Shown: positions 1-8,754, counted from the stretch's first letter. The stretch is 64,000 nucleotides of DNA from Catellatospora methionotrophica (GCF_011297335.1 NZ_JAAOTJ010000022.1:62001-126000), one strand, 5' to 3'. Notes: generated from the sequence alone by a model not told the origin. Made by a program: numbers and translations.

Positions 1-180
1 GCGCAGGACCCGCGCCTGCACCGCTTCGACGGGCGGCCCGACGTGGTCGCCGCAGCCCGCATGTTCACCCTCGCGCCGGGCGCGGGCTACCAGGGCGCGC
101 TGACCGTGCTCGGCACCCCGTCGGCCGTCACCGAGCACGACGGGTCAGCGCTGCTGCGTCACCAGGCCGAGGGCTTGTAG
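1..180 (+). CDS. 3' end of an unrecognised protein (partial)
   Basis: An open frame enters from the left edge and stops at TAG 178-180, giving a 59-residue C-terminus that contains RLHRFDGRPDVVAAARMF and ends HQAEGL. Codon use is strongly GC-third, as in neighbouring genes, and no stop interrupts it. It converges on the SDR gene and overlaps its 3' end by 22 bp. I do not recognise the family; the visible part has no catalytic motif, signal or membrane segment. The start lies outside the window. Confidence 0.45.
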   Translation, partial: AQDPRLHRFDGRPDVVAAARMFTLAPGAGYQGALTVLGTPSAVTEHDGSALLRHQAEGL

Positions 181-1610
181 TCCTTCAGGAAGCAGCCGTA
201 CAGGTCCTCGCCGAGCTCGCCGCGCACGATCGGGTCGTACACCCGGGCGGCGCCGTCGACCAGGTCCAGCGGGGCGTGGAAACCCGCGTCCGCGAGGCGG
301 ATCTTGGTCGGGTGCGGGCGCTCGTCGGTGATCCAGCCGGTGTCCACGGCGGTCATCAGGATGCCGTCGTCGAGCATCTCCCCGGCGCTGGTGCGGGTCA
401 GCATGTTCAGCGCGGCCTTGGCCATGTTCGTGTGCGGGTGCCCCGGCCCCTTGTACTTGCGGCTGAACTGGCCCTCCATCGCCGACACGTTCACCACGTA
501 CTTGCGGCGCGCCGGGGATGCGGCCATCGCCGCCCGCAACCGGGCGACCAGCACGAACGGGGCGGTCACGTTGCACAGCTGCACTTCGAGCAGCTCGATC
601 GGGTCGACCTCCTGGACGACCTGCACCCAGCTGTTGGTGGCGTCGAGGTCGGGCACCAGGCCGCCCGCGTCGATCGCCGAACCGTCGGCGATCCGGGCCA
701 GGCTCGCCCCGCCCGTGGTCAGCGCCAGCGAGGTGACCAGCTCCGGGCTCAGCTGCTGGTGCGGCATCGCCTGGATGGCCGCCGCGGCCGGGCTCGACCC
801 GGTGTAGTGGCCGAAGCTGATCAGCTCGGGCAGCGGCCCGTCCGGCAGCGGAGCCGACTCGGCCGCCAGCAGCTGCGCGTACGCCTGCGGAGACCGGCGG
901 ACCGTCTGCGCCGCGTTGTTGATCAGGATGTCGAGCGGGCCCTGCGCGGCGACGGAGTCCGCCAGCGCGACGACCTGGGCCGGGTCGCGCAGGTCGATGC
1001 CGACGATACGCAGCCGGTGCAGCCAGTCGCCGCTGTCCGGCATCGCCTGGAAACGGCGTACCGCGTCGGCGGGGAAGCGGGTGGTGATCGTGGTGTGCGC
1101 GCCGTCGCGCAGCAGCCGCAGCGCGATGTACATGCCGATCTTGGCGCGGCCGCCGGTGAGCAGCGCGCGGCGGCCGGTCAGGTCGGTGCGGGCGTCGCGG
1201 CGGGCGTGGTTCAGCTCCGCGCACGGCGGGCACAGCTGGTGGTAGAAGGCGTCCACCTGCGTGTACCGGTCCTTGCAGGTGTAGCAGGCGCGGGCCTGGC
1301 GCAGGTGGCCCGCGATGTCGCCCTTGGTGGGCGAGGTCAGGCCGAACACGCCCGCGGTCTCGTCGTCGATGCGTCCCGGCGCGCCCGTGGCGGTCGCCGC
1401 GGTCACGGCCTCGTCCGCGGCGAGGATCTCCTCGCGCTTGTCCCGGCGGCGCTGCAGCTTGACGCTCTTGAACAGCCGACCCACCGCCCGGCGCACCGCC
1501 ACGGCGTCCGGGTGCTCGGTCGGCAGGTCCTCGACCTCGGCCAGCACGCTCAGGCACACCTCAAGGCGCGCAGCATCGATCCCGGTGCGCTCCTGCTCGC
1601 TGATCGTCAT
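159..1610 (-). CDS. atypical SDR-family protein with a Cys4 site
   Basis: A 483-residue protein. Residues about 145-440 form a Rossmann fold of the short-chain dehydrogenase type, with the nucleotide-loop motif TGGRAKIG (152-159), the NNAA motif and a VVNVSAMEG strand-4/5 region. The N-terminal 140 residues are helical and carry CYTC (C109, C112) and CPPC (C127, C130), a likely zinc site not usual in SDRs. The catalytic YxxxK reads TNMAK here, so the catalytic tyrosine is replaced by threonine, and the second glycine of TGxxxGxG is lysine. Ordinary SDR redox chemistry is therefore doubtful and the substrate is unknown. The ATG at 1610 is the natural start. Convergent with the partial gene at the left edge. 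Confidence 0.8.
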   Translation of the reverse strand: MTISEQERTGIDAARLEVCLSVLAEVEDLPTEHPDAVAVRRAVGRLFKSVKLQRRRDKREEILAADEAVTAATATGAPGRIDDETAGVFGLTSPTKGDIAGHLRQARACYTCKDRYTQVDAFYHQLCPPCAELNHARRDARTDLTGRRALLTGGRAKIGMYIALRLLRDGAHTTITTRFPADAVRRFQAMPDSGDWLHRLRIVGIDLRDPAQVVALADSVAAQGPLDILINNAAQTVRRSPQAYAQLLAAESAPLPDGPLPELISFGHYTGSSPAAAAIQAMPHQQLSPELVTSLALTTGGASLARIADGSAIDAGGLVPDLDATNSWVQVVQEVDPIELLEVQLCNVTAPFVLVARLRAAMAASPARRKYVVNVSAMEGQFSRKYKGPGHPHTNMAKAALNMLTRTSAGEMLDDGILMTAVDTGWITDERPHPTKIRLADAGFHAPLDLVDGAARVYDPIVRGELGEDLYGCFLKDYKPSAW

Positions 1611-1781
1611 CCCGCTGCCCGTTCCGTGCTAGCCCACTACCTCGCCCGGAAACTGTACGCAAACGAACCCACGATGACCGCACCAGCCACCGAACCCGCC
1701 CCACCACTGTCGCCCATCTCACCCACCCCACCGCCTCCGAGTCCGGCCGCCGCCCCGGCCCACCCACCCGCACTTTCGATC

Positions 1782-1840
1782 GACGCTGGCCTATTACATC
1801 GAGTTTGATCTCGAAATACTCGATGTAATAGGCCAGCGTC
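1782..1840 (+). repeat. palindromic repeat family A, copy 1
   Basis: Perfect 22-bp inverted arms: 1782-1803, beginning GACGCTGGCC, and 1819-1840. The outer flanks are C-rich plus TTT on the left and AAAA plus G-rich on the right. Measured from the shared CATCGA/TCGATG boundaries, the centre is 17 nt, the same length as in the other three copies, and reads GTTTGATCT then CGAAATAC. The element lies 47 bp beyond the stop of the minus-strand ferredoxin gene, so it may act as a transcript 3' end. It is AT-rich compared with its surroundings. Confidence 0.9.
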
Positions 1841-1886
1841 TATGAAAATCGGGGTGGCGGGGCGCGGGCGGGTCGGTGTGGGTGGG

Positions 1887-2111
1887 TCAGAGGGGGGCGA
1901 GGGTGGTGCCGGTGGTGGGGTCGGTGATGAGGATGGCTTCGACGGGGCAGCAGTCGGCGGCGTCGGTGACCGCCTCGTCGGGGTCGACCAGGGGGTGCAG
2001 GGGCGTGGACTTCTTGTCGACCAGGGCGAAGTGGGCGGGGGCGGTGCCCGCGCACAGGCCCGAGCCGATGCAGCGGTCGCGGTCGACCGCCACCTGCCAC
2101 TGGCCGCTCAC
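1887..2111 (-). CDS. [3Fe-4S]-type ferredoxin, P450 redox partner
   Basis: A 74-residue acidic ferredoxin with the pattern CIGSGLC (C14, C20) and CCPVEAI (C54/C55). The missing second cysteine of a classical CxxCxxC motif is the signature of the short actinobacterial ferredoxins (Fer4_13/Fer4_15 type) that pass electrons to cytochrome P450s. Its start overlaps the stop of the upstream P450 gene (ATGA), so the two are translationally coupled, and it is probably the dedicated electron donor. No ferredoxin reductase gene is adjacent. Confidence 0.9.
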   Translation of the reverse strand: MSGQWQVAVDRDRCIGSGLCAGTAPAHFALVDKKSTPLHPLVDPDEAVTDAADCCPVEAILITDPTTGTTLAPL

Positions 2112-3316
2112 CAGCGCACCGGCAGTTCCTTGAGACCCCGCACCAGCATGCCCTTCTTCCAGGGAAGCTCCTCCTCGGCTACGGCCAGTTGGAGGTTCGG
2201 GAAGCGGGTGACCAGGGTCTGCAGGGCGACCTGGAGTTCCATCCGGGCGAGCTGGGCGCCGACGCAGTGGTGCGGGCCGTGGCCGAAGCCGATGTGCGGG
2301 TTGCTCTCGCGGTGGAAGTCCAGCTCGTCGGGGTGGTCGAAGACCTTGTCGTCACGGTTGGCCGAGGCGAGCGCGCCGAGCACCGGCTCACCGGCGCGGA
2401 CCAGCACGTCGCCGAGCATGACGTCCTCGGTGGCGTAGCGGGCGAACGCGGCGGCCGTGCCCAGCGGCACGTACCGCATCAGCTCGTCGACGGCGGCGGG
2501 GACCAGCGACGGGTCGGCGCGCAGTTCGGCGAACCGGTCGGGGTTGGTGAGCAGCACGTACACGAAGTTGGGGAGCTGGGTGACCGTGGTCTCGTGACCG
2601 GCGGCCAGCAGCCCGGCGGACAGCTGCACGAGCTCGGTCTCGGTGAGCCGGTCGTTGTCCTCGTCGCGGGCCTTGACCATGGCGCCGAGCAGGTCGTCGG
2701 TCTCGCGCTCGCGGCGCTGGGCGATCAGCCCGGCGATGTACGCGTGCAGGTTGCCGAGGTACTCCATGATCTGCTGCGGGGTGAGCGAGGTGGTCGAGAT
2801 GATCGCCTCGGACCACAGCTGGAACCGGTCGCGGTCGGCGAAGGGCACGCCGAGCAGCTCGCAGATGACCGTCACCGGCAGCGGGGTGGCGAAGTGCTCG
2901 ACCAGGTCGGCGGGGGAGCCGTGCCGCTCCATGTCGTCGAGGAGCTGGTTGGCGATCTCCTGGGTGCGCGGGCGCAGGGTCTCGACGCGGCGGGCGGTGA
3001 AGGCCTTCGCGATGAGCTTGCGCAGCCGGCTGTGCTCGGGCGGGTCCATCGCGAGCATGCCGGAGTCGCCCTGGTGCGGGTGGGTGCGTGGCTCGTCGCG
3101 CCCGACGCTGGCGGCGCGGCTGAAGCGGGCGTCGCCGAGGACCGTGCGCACGTCGTCGTAGCGGGTGGCGAGCCAGGCCTCCTCGCCGTACGGCAGGCGC
3201 ACCCGGGTCAGCGGTTCGGTGCGGCGTAACTGCTCGTAGATCGGGTTCAGGTTGAGCCGGTCGGGGTCGCCGAACGGGTAGGTGCGGGCAGGCTTGAGCT
3301 CGCTGTCGGTCGACAT
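2108..3316 (-). CDS. cytochrome P450
   Basis: A 402-residue soluble bacterial P450 resembling CYP107/CYP105 proteins. Visible motifs: the I-helix oxygen-activating AGHETT, the K-helix ELMR (ExxR), and the haem loop FGHGPHHCVG with the thiolate Cys near residue 351. The start is set at ATG 3316 because GAGGGGG lies just upstream; an in-frame start 10 codons earlier has no ribosome-binding site. Expected role: NADPH/ferredoxin-driven hydroxylation of a small molecule, substrate unknown. Operon with the ferredoxin gene that follows. Divergent from the serine hydrolase at 3451, with a shared promoter region of about 130 bp. Confidence 0.93.
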   Translation of the reverse strand: MSTDSELKPARTYPFGDPDRLNLNPIYEQLRRTEPLTRVRLPYGEEAWLATRYDDVRTVLGDARFSRAASVGRDEPRTHPHQGDSGMLAMDPPEHSRLRKLIAKAFTARRVETLRPRTQEIANQLLDDMERHGSPADLVEHFATPLPVTVICELLGVPFADRDRFQLWSEAIISTTSLTPQQIMEYLGNLHAYIAGLIAQRRERETDDLLGAMVKARDEDNDRLTETELVQLSAGLLAAGHETTVTQLPNFVYVLLTNPDRFAELRADPSLVPAAVDELMRYVPLGTAAAFARYATEDVMLGDVLVRAGEPVLGALASANRDDKVFDHPDELDFHRESNPHIGFGHGPHHCVGAQLARMELQVALQTLVTRFPNLQLAVAEEELPWKKGMLVRGLKELPVRW

Positions 3317-3450
3317 CGTCGCCCCCTCGTGTGCGTACGAATTCAACTCTATGGATGCTAGTGTGAACTGGTCACGAAGTCGATGCCCATTCTAGGAAAT
3401 AGTCGGATATTCGAGACAGTTCCGGCAACCGTGGCTTGACTGGAAACGTG

Positions 3451-5070
3451 ATGATCTCTCGCCGCCGCCGGATGCCGGTGGTGGCCGTGCTCTCCGCACT
3501 CCTGGCGGTGGCCGCGCCGCAGCCGGTGGCGGTCCAGCCGACGCCCGCGCCCTCTCCAGCGCCCGCGCCGAGCCCGCCCCTGCTGGCCGGGCCGCTCCCG
3601 CAGCAGCCGCCCCTGCTCGACCAGGCTGACGTCGACAAGGCGCTGGCCGCGCTCGACGGTCTGGTGCAGGACGCGATGAAGCAGACCGGTGTGCCCGGAG
3701 TCGCCGTCGGCGTGGTCTACGGCGACAAGGTCGTCTTCGCGAAAGGGTATGGCGTCCGCAAGGTCGGCGAGCCCGGCGCGGTCGGGGCCGACACGGTCTT
3801 CCAGCTCGCGTCGCTGTCCAAGCCGGTGGCGTCGACCGTGGTGGCGGGCGTCGTCGGCGACGGCAAGGTGGCCTGGGACGACCCGGTGGTCAAGCACGAT
3901 CCCGGGTTCGCGCTGAAGGACCCCTGGGTGACCCGCGACGTCACCGTGGCTGACCTGTTCGCGCACCGCAGCGGCCTGCCCGACCATGCCGGGGACCTGC
4001 TGGAGGACCTCGGCTACGACCGCGCGTACATCCTGTCGCACCTGCGGTTGGAGCCGCTGGCCCCGTTCCGGGCGAGCTACTTCTACACCAACTTCGGGCT
4101 GACCGCCGCCGCGCTGGCCGTGGCGAAGGCGGCCGGGACCAGCTGGGAGCAGCTGTCGGCGCAGACGCTGTACAGGCCGCTGGGCATGTCGCACACCAGC
4201 TCTGACTTCGCCGACTACGAGAAGAACCCGGACCGGGCCGTCGGGCACGTCAAGGTCGGCGACGCCTGGCAGGCGAAGTACGTGCGGGACCCGCAGGCGC
4301 AGAGCCCGGCGGGCGGGGTCAGCTCGACCGTGGACGACATGGTCAAGTGGATGCGGTTGCAGCTCGGCGGCGGCAAGTACGACGGCAGGCAGGTCGTGGA
4401 CGCGATGGCGTTGCAGCAGACGCACGAGCCGCACAACACGGCCTCGCCGCCGCGCGCGCCCGACGGGGTGCCGGGGTTCTACGGGCTGGGCTTCAACGTG
4501 GGCTACGACCAGTCCGGGCGGCTGCGGCTGGGTCACTCGGGGGCGTTCGACCTGGGTGCGGCCACGAACGTGGCGATGATCCCCGGCGAGGGGCTGGGCA
4601 TCGTGGTGCTGACCAACGCGCAGCCGATCGGCGTCGCGGAGTCGATCGCGTACAACTTCCTCGACATCGCCTCCTACGGCAGGCAGACGACCGACTGGCT
4701 GCCGTTCCTGCTCGGCGTGTTCGCCAAGATCGACAGTGAGGGCACGTCGAAGACCGACTACGCCAAGCCGCCCGCGAACCCGGCCGCGGCCCGGCCGTCA
4801 GCGGCGTACACCGGCACCTACGCCAACGCCTACTACGGTCCGCTGACCGTCGCCGAGCGGGACGGCAAGCTGGTCATGACGCTCGGGCCGCAGGGGCAGG
4901 CGTTCCCGCTGACCCACTTCGACGCGGACACCTTCAGCTACCGGACCACCGGCGAGAACGCGGTCGGCCTGGACGGGGTGACGTTCACGGTCGACGGCGC
5001 GGGCCCGGCCGGGCAGGTGCGGGTGGCGCACCTGGACGCCAACGGCCTGGGCACGTTCACGCGCGGCTGA
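3451..5070 (+). CDS. secreted serine hydrolase, beta-lactamase/class C PBP fold
   Basis: About 539 residues. After a signal sequence (basic SRRRR, then a hydrophobic stretch) comes a Pro/Ala-rich spacer to about residue 55, then a class C beta-lactamase domain (PF00144). The nucleophile motif SLSK, a second-site YTN and a later LGHSGA (HxG-type) motif are visible. The last 90 residues form a beta-rich extension with a conserved TGTYANAYYGPL stretch, typical of esterase/D-aminopeptidase-like members. Likely an extracellular peptidase or esterase rather than a true beta-lactamase. ATG 3451 is preferred; a TTG five codons upstream is possible. Its 3' end overlaps the convergent hydrolase gene by 14 bp. 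Confidence 0.85.
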   Translation: MISRRRRMPVVAVLSALLAVAAPQPVAVQPTPAPSPAPAPSPPLLAGPLPQQPPLLDQADVDKALAALDGLVQDAMKQTGVPGVAVGVVYGDKVVFAKGYGVRKVGEPGAVGADTVFQLASLSKPVASTVVAGVVGDGKVAWDDPVVKHDPGFALKDPWVTRDVTVADLFAHRSGLPDHAGDLLEDLGYDRAYILSHLRLEPLAPFRASYFYTNFGLTAAALAVAKAAGTSWEQLSAQTLYRPLGMSHTSSDFADYEKNPDRAVGHVKVGDAWQAKYVRDPQAQSPAGGVSSTVDDMVKWMRLQLGGGKYDGRQVVDAMALQQTHEPHNTASPPRAPDGVPGFYGLGFNVGYDQSGRLRLGHSGAFDLGAATNVAMIPGEGLGIVVLTNAQPIGVAESIAYNFLDIASYGRQTTDWLPFLLGVFAKIDSEGTSKTDYAKPPANPAAARPSAAYTGTYANAYYGPLTVAERDGKLVMTLGPQGQAFPLTHFDADTFSYRTTGENAVGLDGVTFTVDGAGPAGQVRVAHLDANGLGTFTRG

Positions 5071-6166
5071 CCTGCCCGTCGCGTACGCCAGAGATGATCA
5101 TCTCGCGGAGCTGCTCCATCGGGTCGCCGTCGCCGACCGCGAGGGCGTTCTTGGTCGCGGCCACGGTGAGGCCGAGTTCCGGCAGCGCCCCGGCCAGGCT
5201 GCCGCCGATGCCACCGACGTCGATCATGGGGCCGTCGGCCGCGTAGCCGAGCGTCCACCGGGCGGGCATGCCGAACGTCCACTCCGGACCCCGGGTGACC
5301 GGCCTGCTCACCTCGCGCAGCCGGTCCGGCGAGATGAGGCGTACGCCGTCGACCTCGCCGAGCAGCGCCGCGAACATCCGGGCCGCCGCGCGGGCGGTGA
5401 TGGTGCCCACCGCGGGCACGTCCGCGCGCAGGAAGGCCCTGTCGTTGCCCAGGTCGGCGTCGGGTCGCGCGCCGTGCGGCACCGCCCGGTCGAAGTTCGG
5501 CAGGTTCGCGCTGAGCTGCTTGAGCGCGTCCGACCAGCTCCGGTCGTGCAGCTCGGCCAGCCCGTCGAGATCCTTTTCGGGTACGCCGAGCAGCAGTTCG
5601 CCGGGCACGCCCAGCGGTGCGGCCACGTCCTGCGCGAGCACCCGCGACAGCGTGCGCCCGGTGGCCCGGCGGACCGTCTCGCCGACCAGCCAGCCGTACG
5701 TCCACACGTGGTAGCCGTGCGCCGTGCCCGGCTCCCACAGCGGTCTCGCGTCGGCCATGATCGCGCACATGCGGTGCCAGTCGGTGAAGTCGGCCGTGGT
5801 CACGTCGGGCGGCAGCGCGGGCAGGCCCGCCGTGTGCGTGAGCACGTGGCGCAGCGTGATCCCGGACTTGCCGTGCCGGGCGAACTCCGGCCACACGTCG
5901 GCCAGGCGCAGGTCGTAATCGATCCGGCCCTGCTCGGCCAGCACGTGTACCACGGTCGAGGTGAGCGCCTTGCCGGTCGAGTAGCTGAAGAACGGGGTGC
6001 CCGCGGTGACCGGCCGCTCGGTCGCCGGGTCGGCCAGCCCGGCCGCCACGTCGACGATCTTCACGCCGTGCAGGTACGCGGCGACCTGCACGCCGGTCTC
6101 CTGCCCTGAGCCGACCAGGTCGTCGACGCGCTGCTGTACACGCTGCTGCAGGTGGTGCCAGTTCAT
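5057..6166 (-). CDS. cytoplasmic serine hydrolase, beta-lactamase family
   Basis: A 369-residue PF00144 protein without a signal peptide. The active-site motif is STGK (SxxK, about residue 64), and HGYHVWTYG occupies the Tyr region. It resembles the EstB/LACTB-like esterase group common beside regulators in actinomycetes. ATG 6166 overlaps the stop of the TetR gene (ATGA), so regulator and hydrolase form one transcript. A longer in-frame extension to 6259 is only the TetR gene read in another frame. The substrate is unknown; TetR coupling suggests induction by a small hydrophobic ester. Confidence 0.88.
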   Translation of the reverse strand: MNWHHLQQRVQQRVDDLVGSGQETGVQVAAYLHGVKIVDVAAGLADPATERPVTAGTPFFSYSTGKALTSTVVHVLAEQGRIDYDLRLADVWPEFARHGKSGITLRHVLTHTAGLPALPPDVTTADFTDWHRMCAIMADARPLWEPGTAHGYHVWTYGWLVGETVRRATGRTLSRVLAQDVAAPLGVPGELLLGVPEKDLDGLAELHDRSWSDALKQLSANLPNFDRAVPHGARPDADLGNDRAFLRADVPAVGTITARAAARMFAALLGEVDGVRLISPDRLREVSRPVTRGPEWTFGMPARWTLGYAADGPMIDVGGIGGSLAGALPELGLTVAATKNALAVGDGDPMEQLREMIISGVRDGQVSRA

Positions 6167-6768
6167 GGTGCGGGGGTGTCCTCTCGGGGGGTGCCGCCGC
6201 CGGTCGCGGCGGGCCAGTGTGCGAGCAGCACGTGCAGCGCCTCGACGGACCGCCGCCACGACTGCTCGACGTCGCGGGGGTGGCCGAAACCGCCGGTCGC
6301 CTGCAGGCTCACGAACCCGTGGAACGTGCTGCGCAGCAGGCGCACCGCGTCGGTCAGGTCGGGTTCGGACAGGCCGTAGCCGCGCAGCATGCCGTAGGTC
6401 AGCTCGTAGGTGCGCCGGAACGCGGCCGGGTCGACCAGCTCCGGGGGCAGCGGGAGCTGTGAGGCGGCATACCGGCCGGGGTGGGCCAGGGCGTAGGCCC
6501 GGTAGGCGTCGGCGAACGCGATCAGCGCGTCGCGGCCGGAGCGGCCCGCCACGGCCGCGCCGATCCGCTCGACGAGTTCGCCGCCCGCCAGCAGCGCGAT
6601 GCGGTGCCGCAGGTCCTGCAGGCTGCGGACATGGGAGTAGAGGCTGGCGTCCTTGACGCCGAAGCCGCGCGCGACGGCGGAGATGGTGACGTGGTCGAGC
6701 CCGGCGGAGTCCGCCAGGTCGGCCGCCGCCAGCGTCACCCGCTGCGCCGAGAGCCCTGCCCGTGCCAT
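6163..6768 (-). CDS. TetR/AcrR-family transcriptional regulator
   Basis: A 201-residue regulator. The N-terminal helix-turn-helix covers about residues 8-55, with VTISAVARGFGVKDASLYSH as the recognition region. The C-terminal half is the TetR_C_33 (WHG) ligand domain. ATG 6768 is chosen because it gives the normal TetR N-terminus. It is transcribed with the serine hydrolase behind it and probably represses that transcript through the palindromic site just upstream of its own start. Confidence 0.92.
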   Translation of the reverse strand: MARAGLSAQRVTLAAADLADSAGLDHVTISAVARGFGVKDASLYSHVRSLQDLRHRIALLAGGELVERIGAAVAGRSGRDALIAFADAYRAYALAHPGRYAASQLPLPPELVDPAAFRRTYELTYGMLRGYGLSEPDLTDAVRLLRSTFHGFVSLQATGGFGHPRDVEQSWRRSVEALHVLLAHWPAATGGGTPREDTPAP

Positions 6769-6780
6769 GAACCTAAGGAT

Positions 6781-6798
6781 ACTAGGTAACTGCCTAGG
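6781..6798. promoter_or_regulatory. probable operator of the TetR regulator
   Basis: CTAGG (6782-6786) and CCTAG (6793-6797) form a perfect inverted repeat with a 6-nt centre. Related CCTAAG and CTAGG half-sites lie on either side. The site sits 13 bp upstream of the TetR start, where autorepression is expected. Assignment to this TetR protein is inference. Confidence 0.5.
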
Positions 6799-6802
6799 AT
6801 GG

Positions 6803-7090
6803 CTAGGCGAGTTCGACGTACGGGCGGACCAGGCCCGGCGCGGGCAGGTAGGGCTCCCAGTAGACGATCTGCCAGGCCGCCCGGAGCGCGTCCTCACACG
6901 GGTAGGTGTGCCCGCACCGGTCGCAGATGCCCTGCACCTGCATGTGGTGCTCGCTCCAGCGCTGACGGCCCTCGGCGACCAGCGCCAGGGCGCGGCTCTG
7001 GATGGCCGTACGGCCGACGTAGGTGGTGCCGTGGGCGTTGTCGCGCCGGCGATCGCCGGCGAACCTGGGTCGTGGCTGGGGCTTTGACAT
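6803..7090 (-). CDS. conserved small protein with a Cys3 motif
   Basis: A 95-residue basic protein of unknown function. It contains CDRCGHTYPC (C56, C59, C65), a possible metal-binding knuckle, followed by an Asp/Glu-Trp-rich tail. No signal peptide or membrane segment. It lies 34 bp upstream of the TetR start on the same strand, so it could be cotranscribed, although the TetR operator lies between them. Coding character matches the neighbours; I do not recognise a named family. Confidence 0.65.
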   Translation of the reverse strand: MSKPQPRPRFAGDRRRDNAHGTTYVGRTAIQSRALALVAEGRQRWSEHHMQVQGICDRCGHTYPCEDALRAAWQIVYWEPYLPAPGLVRPYVELA

Positions 7091-7195
7091 ACGTCTTCTC
7101 CTGCCGTCATCCGGCTTAACGCCGGATGCCCGCAGAAGGTGCCGAGCTGTCGTAAACCCGTTGCTGCGGCGGGTGCCCTGCGGTCAACTCATCGG

Positions 7196-7957
7196 GTGAG
7201 ATCGTTTGAAGAGTTGCTGGCAGAAGGCGCGAACGCGCCCGTGGACGGGTGGGATTTCGGCTGGTTCGCCGGACGCGCCACCGAACAGCGGCCCGCCTGG
7301 GGGTACGCGCGAATGCTGGCCGAACGGGTCGGCGTGGCCGACGCCGTGCTCGACGTGCAGACCGGCGGCGGGGAGGTGTACGCCGAAGTGCTGCGACGGG
7401 CCGCGCGCCGTCCGTCGGTGGCCGCCGCGACGGAGTCCTGGGCGCCGAACCTGGCGCTGGCCCGCGACAACCTTGCCCCGATGGGCGTGACCGTGGCCGA
7501 ATCCGCTGACGGGGCGGCGCTGCCGTTCCCGGACGCGGCGTTCGACCTGGTGGCGAGTCGGCATCCGACGGTCACCGACTGGGCTGAGACGGCTCGGGTG
7601 CTGGCGCCGGGCGGGGTCTACCTGTCGCAGCAGATCGGGGCGGGGTCGATGCGGGAGCTGAGCGAGTTCTTCCTCGGGCCGGTCGATCCGGGCACGGGGC
7701 GGCTGCCGGAGACGCTGGCGGCTGGGGCGCGGGGCGCGGGGCTGGTGGTGACCGAGGTGCGGACGCAGGCGCTGCGTACCGAGTTCTACGACGTCGCGGC
7801 GGTGATCGTATTTCTGCGCAAGGTGATCTGGACGGTGCCGGGGTTCGATGTGGACAGGTTCCGCGAGCGGCTGGCGGCGATGGATGCGCTGATCCGCGCG
7901 GAGGGGCCGTTCGTGGCTCACTCCCAGCGGTTCCTCCTCGCGGCCCGGCGGCCCTGA
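7196..7957 (+). CDS. class I SAM-dependent methyltransferase
   Basis: A 253-residue Methyltransf_11-like protein. Motif I reads VLDVQTGGGE (near residue 53) and the post-motif region AALPFPDAAFDLVASR is typical of SAM-binding folds. The predicted GTG start at 7196 gives the usual RSFEELLAEG N-terminus; the open frame continues upstream to 7139 without support. No substrate can be read from the sequence. Convergent with the XRE-cupin gene, with a family B palindrome between them that may terminate both. Confidence 0.82.
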   Translation: MRSFEELLAEGANAPVDGWDFGWFAGRATEQRPAWGYARMLAERVGVADAVLDVQTGGGEVYAEVLRRAARRPSVAAATESWAPNLALARDNLAPMGVTVAESADGAALPFPDAAFDLVASRHPTVTDWAETARVLAPGGVYLSQQIGAGSMRELSEFFLGPVDPGTGRLPETLAAGARGAGLVVTEVRTQALRTEFYDVAAVIVFLRKVIWTVPGFDVDRFRERLAAMDALIRAEGPFVAHSQRFLLAARRP

Positions 7958-7980
7958 CCGCCGCCGCCCGGCACCGGCCC

Positions 7981-8014
7981 GGCTTCGGCTGGTTCCGGCT
8001 GGTTCCGGCTGGTC
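7981..8014. repeat. short tandem repeat
   Basis: Three adjacent 10-bp units (GGCTTCGGCT, then GGTTCCGGCT twice) run directly into the left arm of the family B palindrome. This may be debris from element insertion or slippage. Confidence 0.6.
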
Positions 8015-8016
8015 AT

Positions 8017-8077
8017 GATCGCCGTTTCGTGTCGAGAAGTGCAGTGGGACCAGAGGTTTCGACACGAAACGGCGATC
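8017..8077. repeat. palindromic repeat family B, copy 1
   Basis: Perfect 19-bp arms, 8017-8035 (GATCGCCGTTTCGTGTCGA) and 8059-8077, with a 23-nt centre. It lies between convergent genes ending at 7957 and 8079. The extended right end (to 8080) overlaps the TGA stop of the XRE-cupin gene. It shares arms and spacing with the copies at 44.2 and 47.9 kb. A bidirectional terminator is one possible role. Confidence 0.88.
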
Positions 8078-8078
8078 T

Positions 8079-8660
8079 TCACCGGGGCGTGGGGGGCTGG
8101 GGGTAGCGGATGAGGAGGCTGGCGTGGACGGGGATGTCGCCGATCGCCTCGTAGAGGTGGGGGACGTCGGAGGGCCAGGAGATGTGGTCGCCGGGGTGGG
8201 CGGTGAGGGGGGCGTCGGCGGGGCCCGCGCGAAGGACGCCGTCGAAGACGGTGATGTGCTCGGTGACGCCGGTGTGGTGGGCGGGGGAGGACTGGGTGGC
8301 GCCCGGCGGGACGACCATCCGGTACAGCTCGTAGGTGACTTCGGCGTCGTCGAAGACCTGCAGGAGGGTGGCCTCGACCGCGGTGCCCCGTACCGTTCCG
8401 GCCTGCGCTCCGGCCAGTAGTGCGGTGATCGGGACGCCGAGGGCGGCGGTCACCGACCACAGGGTGTCCAGGGTCGGGTTGCGGGTGCCGTTCTCCAGGC
8501 CGGACAGGGTGGCCTTGCCGACGCCGGCCCGTCGGGCCAGCTCGGACAGCGAGATCCCGGCCTGCTCCCGCAACTGGCGCAGCCGTACGCCGACGTGCTC
8601 GGCGCCCGTCTCCAGGGCCGGGGGCGGGCTGCTGCGGGCGGTTGCCGGACGCGCGCTCAT
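8079..8660 (-). CDS. XRE-family regulator with C-terminal cupin domain
   Basis: About 193 residues. The N-terminal lambda-repressor-like helix-turn-helix contains LRQLREQAGISLSELARRAG, followed by SGLENGTRNPTLDTLW. The C-terminal half is a small cupin (RmlC-like) ligand domain with PGATQSSPAHHTGVTEH. Such two-domain regulators often control divergently encoded transporters, here the BenE-type gene at 8879. ATG 8660 is taken; an upstream GTG at 8678 would add six residues. The stop codon touches the family B palindrome. Confidence 0.9.
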   Translation of the reverse strand: MSARPATARSSPPPALETGAEHVGVRLRQLREQAGISLSELARRAGVGKATLSGLENGTRNPTLDTLWSVTAALGVPITALLAGAQAGTVRGTAVEATLLQVFDDAEVTYELYRMVVPPGATQSSPAHHTGVTEHITVFDGVLRAGPADAPLTAHPGDHISWPSDVPHLYEAIGDIPVHASLLIRYPQPPTPR

Positions 8661-8754
8661 GGGGCTATCGTGCACCACGAGCCACCGTTCCGTTTGCGGA
8701 ACGGCGCGACCTGAACACGTGCCGGATCGGCGGGGCGCGGATCACCCCGTTTGC

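Noticed and set aside
1842-2438. Plus-strand frame starting in palindrome copy 1
   Set aside because: Lies antisense to the ferredoxin and P450 genes; low-complexity Gly/Val sequence and no ribosome-binding site of its own.
3451-6166. The two beta-lactamase-fold proteins as an antibiotic-resistance pair
   Set aside because: They are convergent, belong to separate transcripts, and their motifs fit esterase/peptidase members of PF00144 rather than true beta-lactamases.
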